Positions 14,150-22,188 of a DNA stretch of 64,000 nt are shown here, piece by piece. Each line of letters opens with the position of its first letter. Within the stretch, counting starts at the first letter, position 1. The stretch is from Paenibacillus durus (lineage in GTDB: Bacteria > Bacillota > Bacilli > Paenibacillales > Paenibacillaceae), in assembly GCF_000756615.1 (NCBI RefSeq), contig NZ_CP009288.1:1488001-1552000 (forward strand). The letters run 5' to 3'. A program made the position numbers and the translations under genes. Under the pieces are notes generated by a model, which saw nothing but the letters and a program-made list of their open reading frames with translations, searched no databases and was not told where the DNA came from.

Positions 14150-16129
14150 ATGAGAATTACGGACCTGATGATCAAACAGACAATGATCATGGATTTGCAG
14201 GCCACAACCAAGGATGCGGCAATTGATGAATTGATTGCCAGCCTTGCTGCAAACGGCCGGATTAATGATCCGGTGCTGTTTAAGCAAATGATTCTGAAGC
14301 GTGAAGAAGAGTCCAGCACAGGCATCGGCGGCGGTATTGCCATGCCTCACGCCAAGACCAAAGCTGTTAATGAAGCGACGGTTGTATTTGCGAAAAGCGC
14401 AGGCGGCGTGGAATTTGAATCTTTGGACGGAGAACCGGCGCACCTGTTCTTCATGATCGCCGCTCCGGAAGGCGCGGCCAATACGCATCTGCGTACGCTT
14501 GCCGCCCTTTCCCGTCTGCTGATCGATGTTGAATTCATCGACCAACTGAAGAATACCAAGACGCCTGATGAAGTAGCGGCGCTCTTCGACGCCAAACAGG
14601 AGGAGCAAGAAGCGGCCAAAAAGGCGGAAGAGGAAAAAGCCAAACAGGAAGAAGAAGCAAAAGCGAAAGCCGAGCAATCTTCCACTAGCGGAATGATCGT
14701 CGGCAATCCAAGCAATATGGAAGCGTTTGTAGTCGCCGTTACCGCGTGTCCGACAGGCATTGCCCACACCTTTATGGCTGAAGATGCCCTTAAGAAGAAA
14801 GCCAAAGAGTTGGGAATTAATATCCGCGTTGAAACCAACGGTTCCGAGGGCGCAAAGAATGTGCTGACTCCCGATGAAATCCGCCGGGCGAGCGGTGTTA
14901 TCGTTGCGGCTGACAAGCAGGTGGAAATGGCCCGTTTCGATGGCAAGCCACTGCTGCAAAGACCGGTAAGCGACGGCATTCGCAAGCCGGAAGAGCTGAT
15001 CCGCAAAGCGGCTGCCGGCGAAGTTCCGATCTATCGCAGCCAAGGCAAAGCCGCTTCGGATGCGGCGCCTGCGGGCAAGATCAGTGTCGGCAGTAAAATC
15101 TATAAAGATTTGATGAACGGTATTTCCCATATGCTGCCCTTCGTGGTCGGCGGCGGTATTTTACTCGCAATTTCCTTCTTGTTTGAGCAGATTGCGAGCG
15201 TAGACAATCCGATTGTTAAGCTGTTGCAGACCATCGGCGGCGGCGACGGAGCATTCCACTTCCTGATTCCGATCCTGGCCGGCTTCATTGCAATGAGCAT
15301 CGGCGACCGTCCTGCATTGATGCCCGGTATTGTCGGCGGCTTTATGGCAGCGAGCTCCAATGCCGGTTTCCTTGGCGGTCTCGCCGCCGGTTTCCTGGCC
15401 GGTTATATCGTTATCGGATTGCGCAAGGTGTTTGCGGGCATACCCCAGACGCTTGACGGTCTGAAACCGATTCTGCTGTATCCTGTATTCGGTCTGCTTG
15501 TTACCGGCGCTATTATGTACTACCTGTTCGATCCGTTCTTTAGTTGGATCAACACGGGCCTCATCGACGTTCTGAACAATCTTGGAACCGGCAACGCCGT
15601 TCTGCTGGGACTTGTCCTTGGCGGCATGATGGCGATTGACATGGGCGGTCCTTTCAATAAAGCGGCTTATACGTTTGCCATTGGCGTCTTCACATCCACC
15701 GGCGACGGTGCGATGATGGCGGCTGTTATGGCGGGCGGCATGGTTCCTCCGCTGGCAATCGCACTGGCTACCACACTGTTCAAGAATAAATTCACGGAAG
15801 ATGAACGGAAATCCGGCATAACGAACTATGTGCTCGGCTTGTCCTTCATCACCGAAGGCGCAATTCCATTTGCGGCTGCCGACCCGATGCGCGTTCTGAC
15901 TTCCTGTATCCTGGGTTCGGCTGTTGCCGGGGGATTGACCCAATTTTGGAAAATTAATATTCCGGCTCCGCATGGCGGCATCTTCGTAGCCGCACTCGCA
16001 AACCATGCGCTGCTGTTCCTGCTGGCGGTTGCCATCGGCGCGGTAATCTCCGCCCTGGTATTCGGAGTGTGGAAGAAGCCGCTTGTAGAGAACCCGGTTG
16101 AAGTAAGTGCTAAACGTTCTTTGGTTTAA
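14150..16129 (+). CDS. fruA: Fructose PTS permease, EIIABC
   Basis: Takes up fructose as fructose-1-phosphate. The 659-aa fusion has EIIA (phospho-His H67 in GIAMPHAKTK), an E/K/A-rich linker around 145-175, EIIB (phospho-Cys C200 in VTACPTGIAHTFMAEDAL) and a membrane EIIC domain from about residue 320 (SHMLPFVVGGGIL, PALMPGIVGGF, FAAADPMRV). The domain order A-B-C and the fruR-fruK-fruA order are standard in Firmicutes. AAGGGGAG precedes the ATG. Confidence 0.97.
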   Translation: MRITDLMIKQTMIMDLQATTKDAAIDELIASLAANGRINDPVLFKQMILKREEESSTGIGGGIAMPHAKTKAVNEATVVFAKSAGGVEFESLDGEPAHLFFMIAAPEGAANTHLRTLAALSRLLIDVEFIDQLKNTKTPDEVAALFDAKQEEQEAAKKAEEEKAKQEEEAKAKAEQSSTSGMIVGNPSNMEAFVVAVTACPTGIAHTFMAEDALKKKAKELGINIRVETNGSEGAKNVLTPDEIRRASGVIVAADKQVEMARFDGKPLLQRPVSDGIRKPEELIRKAAAGEVPIYRSQGKAASDAAPAGKISVGSKIYKDLMNGISHMLPFVVGGGILLAISFLFEQIASVDNPIVKLLQTIGGGDGAFHFLIPILAGFIAMSIGDRPALMPGIVGGFMAASSNAGFLGGLAAGFLAGYIVIGLRKVFAGIPQTLDGLKPILLYPVFGLLVTGAIMYYLFDPFFSWINTGLIDVLNNLGTGNAVLLGLVLGGMMAIDMGGPFNKAAYTFAIGVFTSTGDGAMMAAVMAGGMVPPLAIALATTLFKNKFTEDERKSGITNYVLGLSFITEGAIPFAAADPMRVLTSCILGSAVAGGLTQFWKINIPAPHGGIFVAALANHALLFLLAVAIGAVISALVFGVWKKPLVENPVEVSAKRSLV

Positions 16130-16170
16130 TCTAGAACCAGAAAGATAGCAGTTTCATAATAAAAAGAAAA

Positions 16171-16202
16171 GAACGGCCCGGGAGAATCCGGGCCGTTCTT
16201 TT
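16171..16202 (+). terminator. Terminator of the fru operon
   Basis: Perfect 11-base stem GAACGGCCCGG/CCGGGCCGTTC with a six-base loop, followed by TTCTTTTG. Confidence 0.9.
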
Positions 16203-16237
16203 GTAATTGAAGAAAGTAAGCTGCACGCTGAAGCCGC

Positions 16238-16792
16238 TTACTGTTCCGCTTTCTTCCGGGCCCGGAAACGGCGGACCTTCATCAGATTGCCGCAGGCCTT
16301 ATCGTCACAGTAGCGCTTGGAACGGTTGCGCGTATCGTCATAATAGACCCAGAGACAGTCGGGATTGTCGCAGATACGGAATCTGGACTGCTCTTTTTCC
16401 GCCAGGGCAGAGGCAAAAGAAGCGGCAATCTCCGCCATTACCTGTTCCCAGTCAGTCCGCAGAGGCAGCAGCGACACTTTAATTCGTCCATCATCGTCCC
16501 TTACCGCCTGTCTCATGACGGGGCCGGCCGCCATATAATGGTTCAATTGCTCCGGCAGACAGGCAGGCTCTTTGCCTCCTACTACCTCCCGGACTGTATC
16601 GAAAAGATAGCTGCGCAGCTTCTTGAGTTCATCCAATTGCCCGGAGTCCGGCATAGGCAGAGCGGGCAGTCCATGTGCGGAGAGCCAAGGCTCTATCCAC
16701 TGCGGATCTTCCAGACGGTCCCTGTCTTTGCTCTTGTCTCCCGTTCTCCAATCCCGCCAGTAGCTGTTAATAAAATCATCCCACAGCATCAT
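16238..16792 (-). CDS. CGNR zinc finger protein
   Basis: 184-aa ABATE/CGNR family protein. The N-terminal ABATE part is followed by a C-terminal zinc finger with C-D-N-P-D-C and RYCDDKACGNLMKVRRFRAR; the usual CGNR motif is CGNL here. Members are presumed transcriptional regulators. It is divergent from the DinB-like gene, and a palindrome GTTACA-N7-TGTAAC lies in the shared gap, so autoregulation or control of the neighbour is plausible. Confidence 0.85.
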   Translation of the reverse strand: MMLWDDFINSYWRDWRTGDKSKDRDRLEDPQWIEPWLSAHGLPALPMPDSGQLDELKKLRSYLFDTVREVVGGKEPACLPEQLNHYMAAGPVMRQAVRDDDGRIKVSLLPLRTDWEQVMAEIAASFASALAEKEQSRFRICDNPDCLWVYYDDTRNRSKRYCDDKACGNLMKVRRFRARKKAEQ

Positions 16793-16872
16793 CGATCCTT
16801 CCTTTCATCCAACTACATTGTAACAGTTAAAAATAAGTTTTGCTAGTTACTTGTATTCTGCCTGCTTCGTAT

Positions 16873-16891
16873 GTTACAGTTCTCTTGTAAC
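16873..16891 (+). promoter_or_regulatory. Palindrome GTTACA-N7-TGTAAC between CGNR and DinB-like genes
   Basis: Perfect hyphenated palindrome in a 144-base divergent promoter region; further half-sites (TTGTAACAGTT near 16816, AGTTAC near 16853 and 16911) surround it. It is a candidate operator for the CGNR protein. Confidence 0.45.
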
Positions 16892-16936
16892 CATTGTAAT
16901 AAATATAGATAGTTACGATTAAGGAGGAAGCTTTAT

Positions 16937-17431
16937 ATGCAAAATAAAATTAGTGAGGTTCTGCTCCAAAATTGGGATTATGCGATGGATCAGGAGGATT
17001 GGGCGCCGCCGCTAAAGGATGCGCTGGATGGCGTGAGCAGTGAGCAGGCGCTCTGGAAGCCGCAGGGAGAAGCCGCCAACTCGATTTGGGAAACGGTCAA
17101 CCACCTGACTTACTATAAGGATCGGCTGCTGCGGAAGCTGAAGGGCCTGCCCAGCCCGCCGTATTTGGAGAGCAACGACGCTACATTTACAGTAACGGAA
17201 AGCGGTGAAGAAGCGTGGGAGAAGGCGGTATCCCATCTTAAAAAAGTCCATGCCGACCTGCGTGAAATTATTGAGGCGCTGGGGGAAGGCGCATATAATT
17301 GGGGCGGTTCAGGGCATGCTCCGGGGGAAGAAGTGATGAGCCTTATTCTGCATGATGCTTATCATACGGGACAAATTGTGCTGGTTCGCAAGCTGCAGGG
17401 CTCCTGGCCGTCCAAACGAAGTTTTAGCTAG
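16937..17431 (+). CDS. DinB/YfiT-like metal-binding protein
   Basis: 164-aa four-helix DinB-superfamily protein. The three histidines of the metal site are visible: H in WETVNHLTYYKD and the pair in HDAYHTGQI. Many members are thiol-dependent S-transferases; the substrate is not predictable. ATG follows AAGGAGGAAG. Confidence 0.85.
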   Translation: MQNKISEVLLQNWDYAMDQEDWAPPLKDALDGVSSEQALWKPQGEAANSIWETVNHLTYYKDRLLRKLKGLPSPPYLESNDATFTVTESGEEAWEKAVSHLKKVHADLREIIEALGEGAYNWGGSGHAPGEEVMSLILHDAYHTGQIVLVRKLQGSWPSKRSFS

Positions 17432-17614
17432 AAAAGCTTGCTGACTTATCCGTAATCACGGTATGCTCCCGCTTTCTTGGCATTCAAACGGGTATTCTGT
17501 CCTTAAGCCGTACTTCAGCTTCTGCCTGCAGCCGGGAACAGCGGGGTGCAGCGTTTGTTTCAAATTTAAATATCCCCGGGTAATGAAGGCTAAAAAGAAA
17601 AGGAGCGACCGATT

Positions 17615-17782
17615 ATGGACCCGCGTTACCAAGACAGCAGTATGAAAGCGGAATATCTGGAGATGCAAAAGAAAGCAAACTCCAGCCTTATCGCCTCCGC
17701 CTTTCTCGAGTATGCCGCATATTTTATTATTTTCTTGGGATTCCTGTACTTCCTGGTCATATATCTATTTCCGAAGTTCTGA
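17615..17782 (+). CDS. Small membrane protein, 55 aa
   Basis: A short gene with AAGGAG about nine bases before ATG. The product begins MDPRYQDSSMKAEYLEMQKK, a charged N-terminus, followed by one long hydrophobic segment (YAAYFIIFLGFLYFLVIYLF) and a short PKF end. It has one predicted transmembrane helix and no recognised function. An overlapping 60-codon frame (17463-17645) has no ribosome binding site. Confidence 0.7.
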   Translation: MDPRYQDSSMKAEYLEMQKKANSSLIASAFLEYAAYFIIFLGFLYFLVIYLFPKF

Positions 17783-17806
17783 TTTCTTCCTAGAACAAAG
17801 CAAAAT

Positions 17807-17833
17807 CCATCCCTTCACGAAGAGATGGATTCT
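17807..17833 (+). repeat. Hairpin after the small membrane protein
   Basis: AATCCATC/GATGGATT inverted repeat between the convergent 55-aa gene and cmpA; a possible weak terminator, as only a short T-rich stretch follows. Confidence 0.4.
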
Positions 17834-17915
17834 GATTGAAAGGCGTTCCTAAGGCTTGCCAAAGGGCAAACCGGTTACGGCTATCGGACCGTGGGGCGTC
17901 AAACCAGGCTCTGGC

Positions 17916-18032
17916 CTAACGTTTTACTGCGGAACCCCGGTAGAAGAACCAGCACTCGTTCAGCAGCTTGATCTGTCTCCGGTCCTTTTTGTAGTAGGCT
18001 TTCATAAGCTGATGGCTGAGCCATTGCGGCAT
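17916..18032 (-). CDS. cmpA: Cortex morphogenetic protein CmpA
   Basis: A 38-aa ORF on the minus strand, starting MPQWLSHQLMKAYYKKD and continuing RQIKLLNECWFFYR, with GAGGAGGGA just before the ATG. It closely resembles Bacillus CmpA (about 37 aa, recalled start MPNWLKKQM, with QIKLLNQCWYFYR). CmpA with ClpXP and SpoIVA acts in quality control of the spore envelope during sporulation, so this gene marks a spore-former. Confidence 0.85.
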   Translation of the reverse strand: MPQWLSHQLMKAYYKKDRRQIKLLNECWFFYRGSAVKR

Positions 18033-18183
18033 TGGAATCCCTCCTCTGCGAGCTTGCGTAGGTTAGCATATGTGCAGAGATAGGCGATGGTGCGCCATAA
18101 GCTGAAGATGATATGAATACCGCCCCAGTCCGGAAGGCTTTTCAAGATAAGACGCCTCAGGTGATTCTTCTTGCATGCGGATC

Positions 18184-18543
18184 TTACTGAGCCCGCTCTT
18201 CTTCCTCTTCATACCACTGCTCAAGCTGCGCCTGAAGCGCCCGGATTTCCGTCAGCAGGGAGACGAGCGGATAGTTCTGTTCTTGAATGGCGGCAAAAGC
18301 CTGCTCCAGCCGGTTGATATAATCGAGCCCGGACTCAAATGAATACTGCTCGCGCAGCAGCTCCAGGGAATCGCATTCGGCCACCGCAAGCGGCAAATCA
18401 GGCACGTTCTCGGCCGTCAGCTTGTCGATCTCTTTGTTCAGTCTAAGATTGAGCGCGCTAAGCTGATACGCATAGTCCTCCGGCATTTCCACAAATTGAA
18501 GCTCCTGATTCTGCTGCAAAATTACATACCGCATTTTCGGCAT
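18184..18543 (-). CDS. Conserved hypothetical protein, acidic and helical
   Basis: 119-aa acidic protein (start MPKMRYVILQQNQELQF after GGAGGGA; a further ATG two codons upstream is too close to the ribosome binding site). Predicted mostly helical or coiled coil (LNLRLNKEIDKL, TEIRALQAQLEQWYEEEEER). No signal peptide or membrane segment and no recognised family. Divergent from the SprT-like gene. Confidence 0.65.
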   Translation of the reverse strand: MPKMRYVILQQNQELQFVEMPEDYAYQLSALNLRLNKEIDKLTAENVPDLPLAVAECDSLELLREQYSFESGLDYINRLEQAFAAIQEQNYPLVSLLTEIRALQAQLEQWYEEEEERAQ

Positions 18544-18662
18544 AATCATTCTCCCTCCGTCCTTGTCTTCCTTCTTGAAGTGTAGCGTATGCGCAAGTTA
18601 CAATTCAAGTACGGATTGCAGCAAGCGCCTTGGTGGCGCGTCAAAGAACGGAGCCTGCCAAA

Positions 18663-19160
18663 ATGATAAGCATGACCAACGAAGAATTGCAGCGCTGGAT
18701 CGAGCGGGTATCGCGGGAAAGCTTCGGATTGCCCTTTCGCCATAAAGCGTCGTTTAACAGCAGGCTGTCCTCTACCGGTGGACGTTATTTTATGAAAACC
18801 CATAATATTGAGATTAATCCCCGCCAGCTTGCGGCGTACGGGCCAGAGGAAACGGAGAAAATTATCAAGCATGAGCTCTGTCACTACCATCTTCACCTGG
18901 CAAAAAGAGGGTACCGTCACCGGGACGCCGACTTTAAAGCACTGCTCGAACGCGTAGGAGGCAGCCGGTACTGCCGAAACCTTCCCGGAGCGAAAGCGCG
19001 GGGGCCGATGCCTTACCGCTATAAGCTCATTTGTACCCAGTGCAGCGCGGAGTACCTCCGTAAACGCAAGGTGAATCCGCAGCGCTACCGCTGCGGGAAA
19101 TGCGCCGGTCCGCTGAAGCTTACGGTGATTGAAGGGGCCGAGCCTAAAGCGAAGCGATAG
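18663..19160 (+). CDS. SprT-like zinc metalloprotease-family protein (YdcK-like)
   Basis: 165-aa SprT-family protein: zinc motif HELCHYHLH near residue 80, preceded by the family motif TGGRYFMKTHNIEINP, and a C-terminal zinc ribbon with two Cys pairs (CTQC, CGKC). It resembles Bacillus YdcK but with an added ribbon. Start at ATG 18663 or 18672; no strong ribosome binding site separates them. Function in Bacillales is unknown; eukaryotic SPRTN digests DNA-protein crosslinks. Confidence 0.85.
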   Translation: MISMTNEELQRWIERVSRESFGLPFRHKASFNSRLSSTGGRYFMKTHNIEINPRQLAAYGPEETEKIIKHELCHYHLHLAKRGYRHRDADFKALLERVGGSRYCRNLPGAKARGPMPYRYKLICTQCSAEYLRKRKVNPQRYRCGKCAGPLKLTVIEGAEPKAKR

Positions 19161-19204
19161 GGCAGGGAGCAGGCGCTTTTTTTAATTAACATAAACTCCG
19201 CTGC

Positions 19205-19633
19205 CTATTTTACCTGGCCTATAGCGAGGCTTACCTTATAGTTACCGTACTTTAGCAGCCGGTCGAGCAGCGCGTTCAACCGTTCCGGGCTCTCAGTGCG
19301 CGCCCGCATCCAATAACAGCCCTCGCCGCTGACGCGGTATGCCTCTTCAATCTCCTCCTCGGATGCAACGAACTGCAGGAATGTCTGATGGGCGCTTCCT
19401 GAATTCAGGAATACCGTGATCAAGGCATGCACGTGCAGTCCCAGCTTTTCCGGGTCCCAGCCTATCGAATAACCCGTAATTACGCCGAGTTCCCGCAGCC
19501 TGCGAATACGCGCCCCCACGGCTTGCCCCGTCATATGAACCGTCCTGCCAATCTCTTTGTTGCTGAGTGTGGAGTCTTGTATCAGCTGCCGCAATATGAG
19601 CAGATCGGTCTCGTCTAAAAGCGCTTGGCTCAT
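19205..19633 (-). CDS. Lrp/AsnC-family transcriptional regulator
   Basis: 142-aa protein: N-terminal HTH (DETDLLILRQLIQDSTLSNKEIG, VGARIRRLRELGVITGYS) and a RAM ligand-binding domain (HVHALITVFL, EAYRVSGEGCYWMRA). Such regulators sense amino acids. It is divergent from the metallo-beta-lactamase-fold gene, which may be its target. Confidence 0.93.
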   Translation of the reverse strand: MSQALLDETDLLILRQLIQDSTLSNKEIGRTVHMTGQAVGARIRRLRELGVITGYSIGWDPEKLGLHVHALITVFLNSGSAHQTFLQFVASEEEIEEAYRVSGEGCYWMRARTESPERLNALLDRLLKYGNYKVSLAIGQVK

Positions 19634-19763
19634 CTTTAGGTAATTTCCTTTCCGAATGAAAATAGATACGCTGTAATCCTTTCACCGCATTATGTACTCC
19701 AAACCATGAAGAAAATTATACTTAATTGTAGCAGAACTCATGAAAAAGAAGGAGTGCATCGAT

Positions 19764-20519
19764 ATGAAGCTTCAATTAATAAGACATGCGGCGCTTTGGC
19801 TGGAGTACGGGGGTTCCGTCTTTCTGATCGATCCGATGCTAGGTGAGCCCGGAGCCTATCCGCCGATTGTGAACAGCGGCAATGAACGGCGGAATCCGCT
19901 CGTTGGCCTTCCCGGCCCAGTGAACATGTGGCTTAAACCGGATGCCGTAATTGTAACCCATTTTCACAATGACCACTGGGATACTGCTGCTGCGTCACTG
20001 CTTGCAAAAGATATTCCGCTATTCAGCCAGGAAGAGGACGGGGAACGGATCAGCGCACAGGGTTTTACTGCAGTTACTCCTATCCAAGAGCAGGCGGAAT
20101 TCCGCGGAGTCCGGTTAATCCGTACAGGAGGCAGACATGGTACCGGAGAGATCGGGAAGCTGATGGGACCGGTGTCCGGCTTTATACTCCAAGCGTCTGA
20201 TGAGCCTGTGCTCTATATCGCTGGAGATACGATCTGGTGTGAAGAGGTGCGGGAAGCACTGGACCGGTATCAGCCGGAAACCGTGGTCGTAAATGCGGGT
20301 GAAGCGCGGTTTGTGAGCGGAGACCCCATTACAATGAATGAACAAGATATATTAAGCTTGTGCGTGTATACTCCCGAGACGAAAGTGGTAGCCGTCCATA
20401 TGGATGCGATCAACCACTGCCATCTGACCAGGGATAAACTGCAGGAACGGCTTGAAGAGAAAGGATTGCTCGGCAGGGTGCATATTCCATCGGATGGGGA
20501 GTTTCTTGCGCTTGACTGA
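19764..20519 (+). CDS. MBL-fold metallo-hydrolase (UlaG-like)
   Basis: 251-aa metallo-beta-lactamase-fold protein with the zinc motif THFHNDHWD and further ligands in GGRHGTG, AGDT and VAVHMDAINH. Start ATG 19764 (MKLQLIRHAALWLEYGG) follows AAGAAGGAG; an upstream in-frame ATG at 19740 would overlap that site. It is related to lactonase or phosphodiesterase-type UlaG proteins; the substrate is unknown. Confidence 0.88.
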   Translation: MKLQLIRHAALWLEYGGSVFLIDPMLGEPGAYPPIVNSGNERRNPLVGLPGPVNMWLKPDAVIVTHFHNDHWDTAAASLLAKDIPLFSQEEDGERISAQGFTAVTPIQEQAEFRGVRLIRTGGRHGTGEIGKLMGPVSGFILQASDEPVLYIAGDTIWCEEVREALDRYQPETVVVNAGEARFVSGDPITMNEQDILSLCVYTPETKVVAVHMDAINHCHLTRDKLQERLEEKGLLGRVHIPSDGEFLALD

Positions 20520-20563
20520 GGGCTAAAATCATGATAAATTATTTCTTGTTCACATCAAAATGT

Positions 20564-20639
20564 TCCCTGATAGCTCAGTTGGTAGAGCACTCGACTGTTA
20601 ATCGAGTTGTCACAGGTTCGAGTCCTGTTCGGGGAGCCA
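20564..20639 (+). tRNA. tRNA-Asn (GTT)
   Basis: 76-base cloverleaf with acceptor TCCCTGA/TCGGGGA, anticodon loop CTGTTAA (GTT), T-loop GGTTCGAGTCC and encoded CCA. Confidence 0.97.
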
Positions 20640-20646
20640 TTTTCTT

Positions 20647-20738
20647 GGAGAGATACCCAAGTGGCTATAAGGGGACCCTCTGCTAAGGGGTTAGACTGCG
20701 TAAGCGGTGCGAGGGTTCGAATCCCTCTCTCTCCGCCA
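20647..20738 (+). tRNA. tRNA-Ser (GCT)
   Basis: 92-base class II tRNA with acceptor GGAGAGA/TCTCTCC, anticodon GCT, a long variable arm and encoded CCA; seven bases after tRNA-Asn, likely co-transcribed. Confidence 0.97.
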
Positions 20739-20815
20739 CAATTCTTCCGAATTGTGCGGTTAATTTTTTAAACTCAACGATTTATCTGCAACAATTTAAC
20801 TATAATAGAAGAGAT

Positions 20816-20838
20816 AGCTCCCGTAAGGGAGCTTTTTT
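20816..20838 (+). terminator. Terminator after the tRNA pair
   Basis: AGCTCCC-GTAA-GGGAGCT followed by six T. Confidence 0.88.
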
Positions 20839-21270
20839 ATGTCGGGTATATGTTAGCTTTCGGCTAACGGCAACCAGCGGACAGATATATGATCAATAAT
20901 TAAAGAAATATGACGCATTAACTCTTTATTTATTTGCAGGAATGATGCATTAAAGTGAAAAATGTTATATTAATTGTTACATAATAAAGCTTTTTATTTG
21001 CCTGGGGAAATATATTCCACATATTTATACCTTCTGTTTTCTTTGTATTACGCCGTTTCCCCCCGTTTTTCTCGATTTAAGTTATATTATGTAACATGAT
21101 TATTACCAATAAGGTTAGTAATTGTAACACTGAAATTCGAAATTTCTTGGAACCCCTCAAAATCTTAGTGACGAAAAAAAGGACATATGTTAATATAGGT
21201 AACATCATTAAAAAGAAAGAGTGAAAGAGAGAAGAGGGATTGACAATGAAAAAGGGAAAAGGGGATGGCG
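20839..21270 (+). promoter_or_regulatory. Long AT-rich leader region of the liv operon
   Basis: About 430 bases without a convincing gene. It contains a small hairpin (GTTAGC/GCTAAC near 20851), four TGTAACA/TGTTACA-like half-sites, a 15-base palindrome GAAATT-CGA-AATTTC at 21132-21146, and a possible leader peptide ATG at 21246 (17 codons) overlapping the livH start. No promoter fits consensus well; TTAATA around 21190 is the best -10. Regulation by an amino acid-responsive factor is likely, but a CodY box is not convincing. Confidence 0.4.
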
Positions 21271-22176
21271 ATGGAGTATTTTATTCAGCAGTTAATTAAC
21301 GGGATTTCCGTAGGCAGCATTTATGCGCTGATCGCCTTGGGCTATACCATGGTTTACGGGATCATTAAGCTGATCAACTTTGCACATGGGGATGTGTTTA
21401 TGGTTGGTTCGTTTATTGGTCTGTTCAGTGCTAAATATCTGGCATCGGCAGGGCTTCCACCGGTTTTGGTCCTGATCATATCTCTGATTTTTTCCATGAC
21501 GGTCAGTGCGCTGCTTGGCATCACAATTGAACGTCTTGCCTACAAGCCGCTGCGCAAATCCACACGGATTGCTGCGCTGATTACGGCAATCGGCGTATCC
21601 TTTTTGCTGGAATATACCGGGGTGCTCGTACTTGGGCCGCAAGCTCAAGGTTTCCCTGACATTATGGCGAAGAAGCAGTACCAATTGTTCGGAACTTCCA
21701 TCCAGGTGGAATCGAACCAGGTTATGATTTTGATTACAACGATTATTCTGATGATTATTTTGCAATACATCGTACGTTATACCAAGACCGGTAAAGCGAT
21801 GCGGGCGGTATCGTTCGATATGGAAGCGGCGCGTCTGATGGGGATCAACGTAGACCGTACTATTTCGGCAACCTTTGCCATCGGTTCGGCGCTTGCGGCT
21901 GCGGCTGGTGTTATTTTTGGTATGACCTACAACTCCGTTGACCCGCTGATGGGCGTTATGCCGGGACTGAAAGCGTTCGTCGCCGCGGTGCTTGGAGGCA
22001 TCGGAAGCATTCCGGGCGCACTTGTTGGCGGCTTGCTGCTGGGTACGGTAGAGACAGAAATTTCCTCGCTCGGATATTCCTCCTGGCGTGACGGCGTGGC
22101 CTTTGCCGTATTGATCCTGATCCTTATCTTTAAACCATCCGGGCTGTTCGGCAAGAATGTCCGGGAGAAAGTGTAG
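21271..22176 (+). CDS. livH: Branched-chain amino acid ABC transporter permease LivH
   Basis: 301-aa membrane permease with about eight helices and the LivH signatures GYTMVYGIIKLINFAHGD and ALAAAAGVIFG, plus the permease loop VLGGIGSIPGALVGG. The start was placed at ATG 21271, six bases after AAAAGGGG; an ATG at 21265 abuts the ribosome binding site. First gene of livH-livM-livG-livF-livJ. Confidence 0.95.
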   Translation: MEYFIQQLINGISVGSIYALIALGYTMVYGIIKLINFAHGDVFMVGSFIGLFSAKYLASAGLPPVLVLIISLIFSMTVSALLGITIERLAYKPLRKSTRIAALITAIGVSFLLEYTGVLVLGPQAQGFPDIMAKKQYQLFGTSIQVESNQVMILITTIILMIILQYIVRYTKTGKAMRAVSFDMEAARLMGINVDRTISATFAIGSALAAAAGVIFGMTYNSVDPLMGVMPGLKAFVAAVLGGIGSIPGALVGGLLLGTVETEISSLGYSSWRDGVAFAVLILILIFKPSGLFGKNVREKV

Positions 22177-22188
22177 GAGGGGAACGGC

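Noticed and set aside
14096..15130. 344-codon minus-strand frame
   Set aside because: Shadow of fruA EIIA-EIIB coding sequence; no ribosome binding site and low-complexity product.
17856..18083. 75-codon plus-strand frame
   Set aside because: Antisense to cmpA, which has a proper ribosome binding site and family likeness.
21132..21146. CodY box upstream of livH
   Set aside because: The palindrome matches the recalled CodY consensus at only about 7 of 15 positions.
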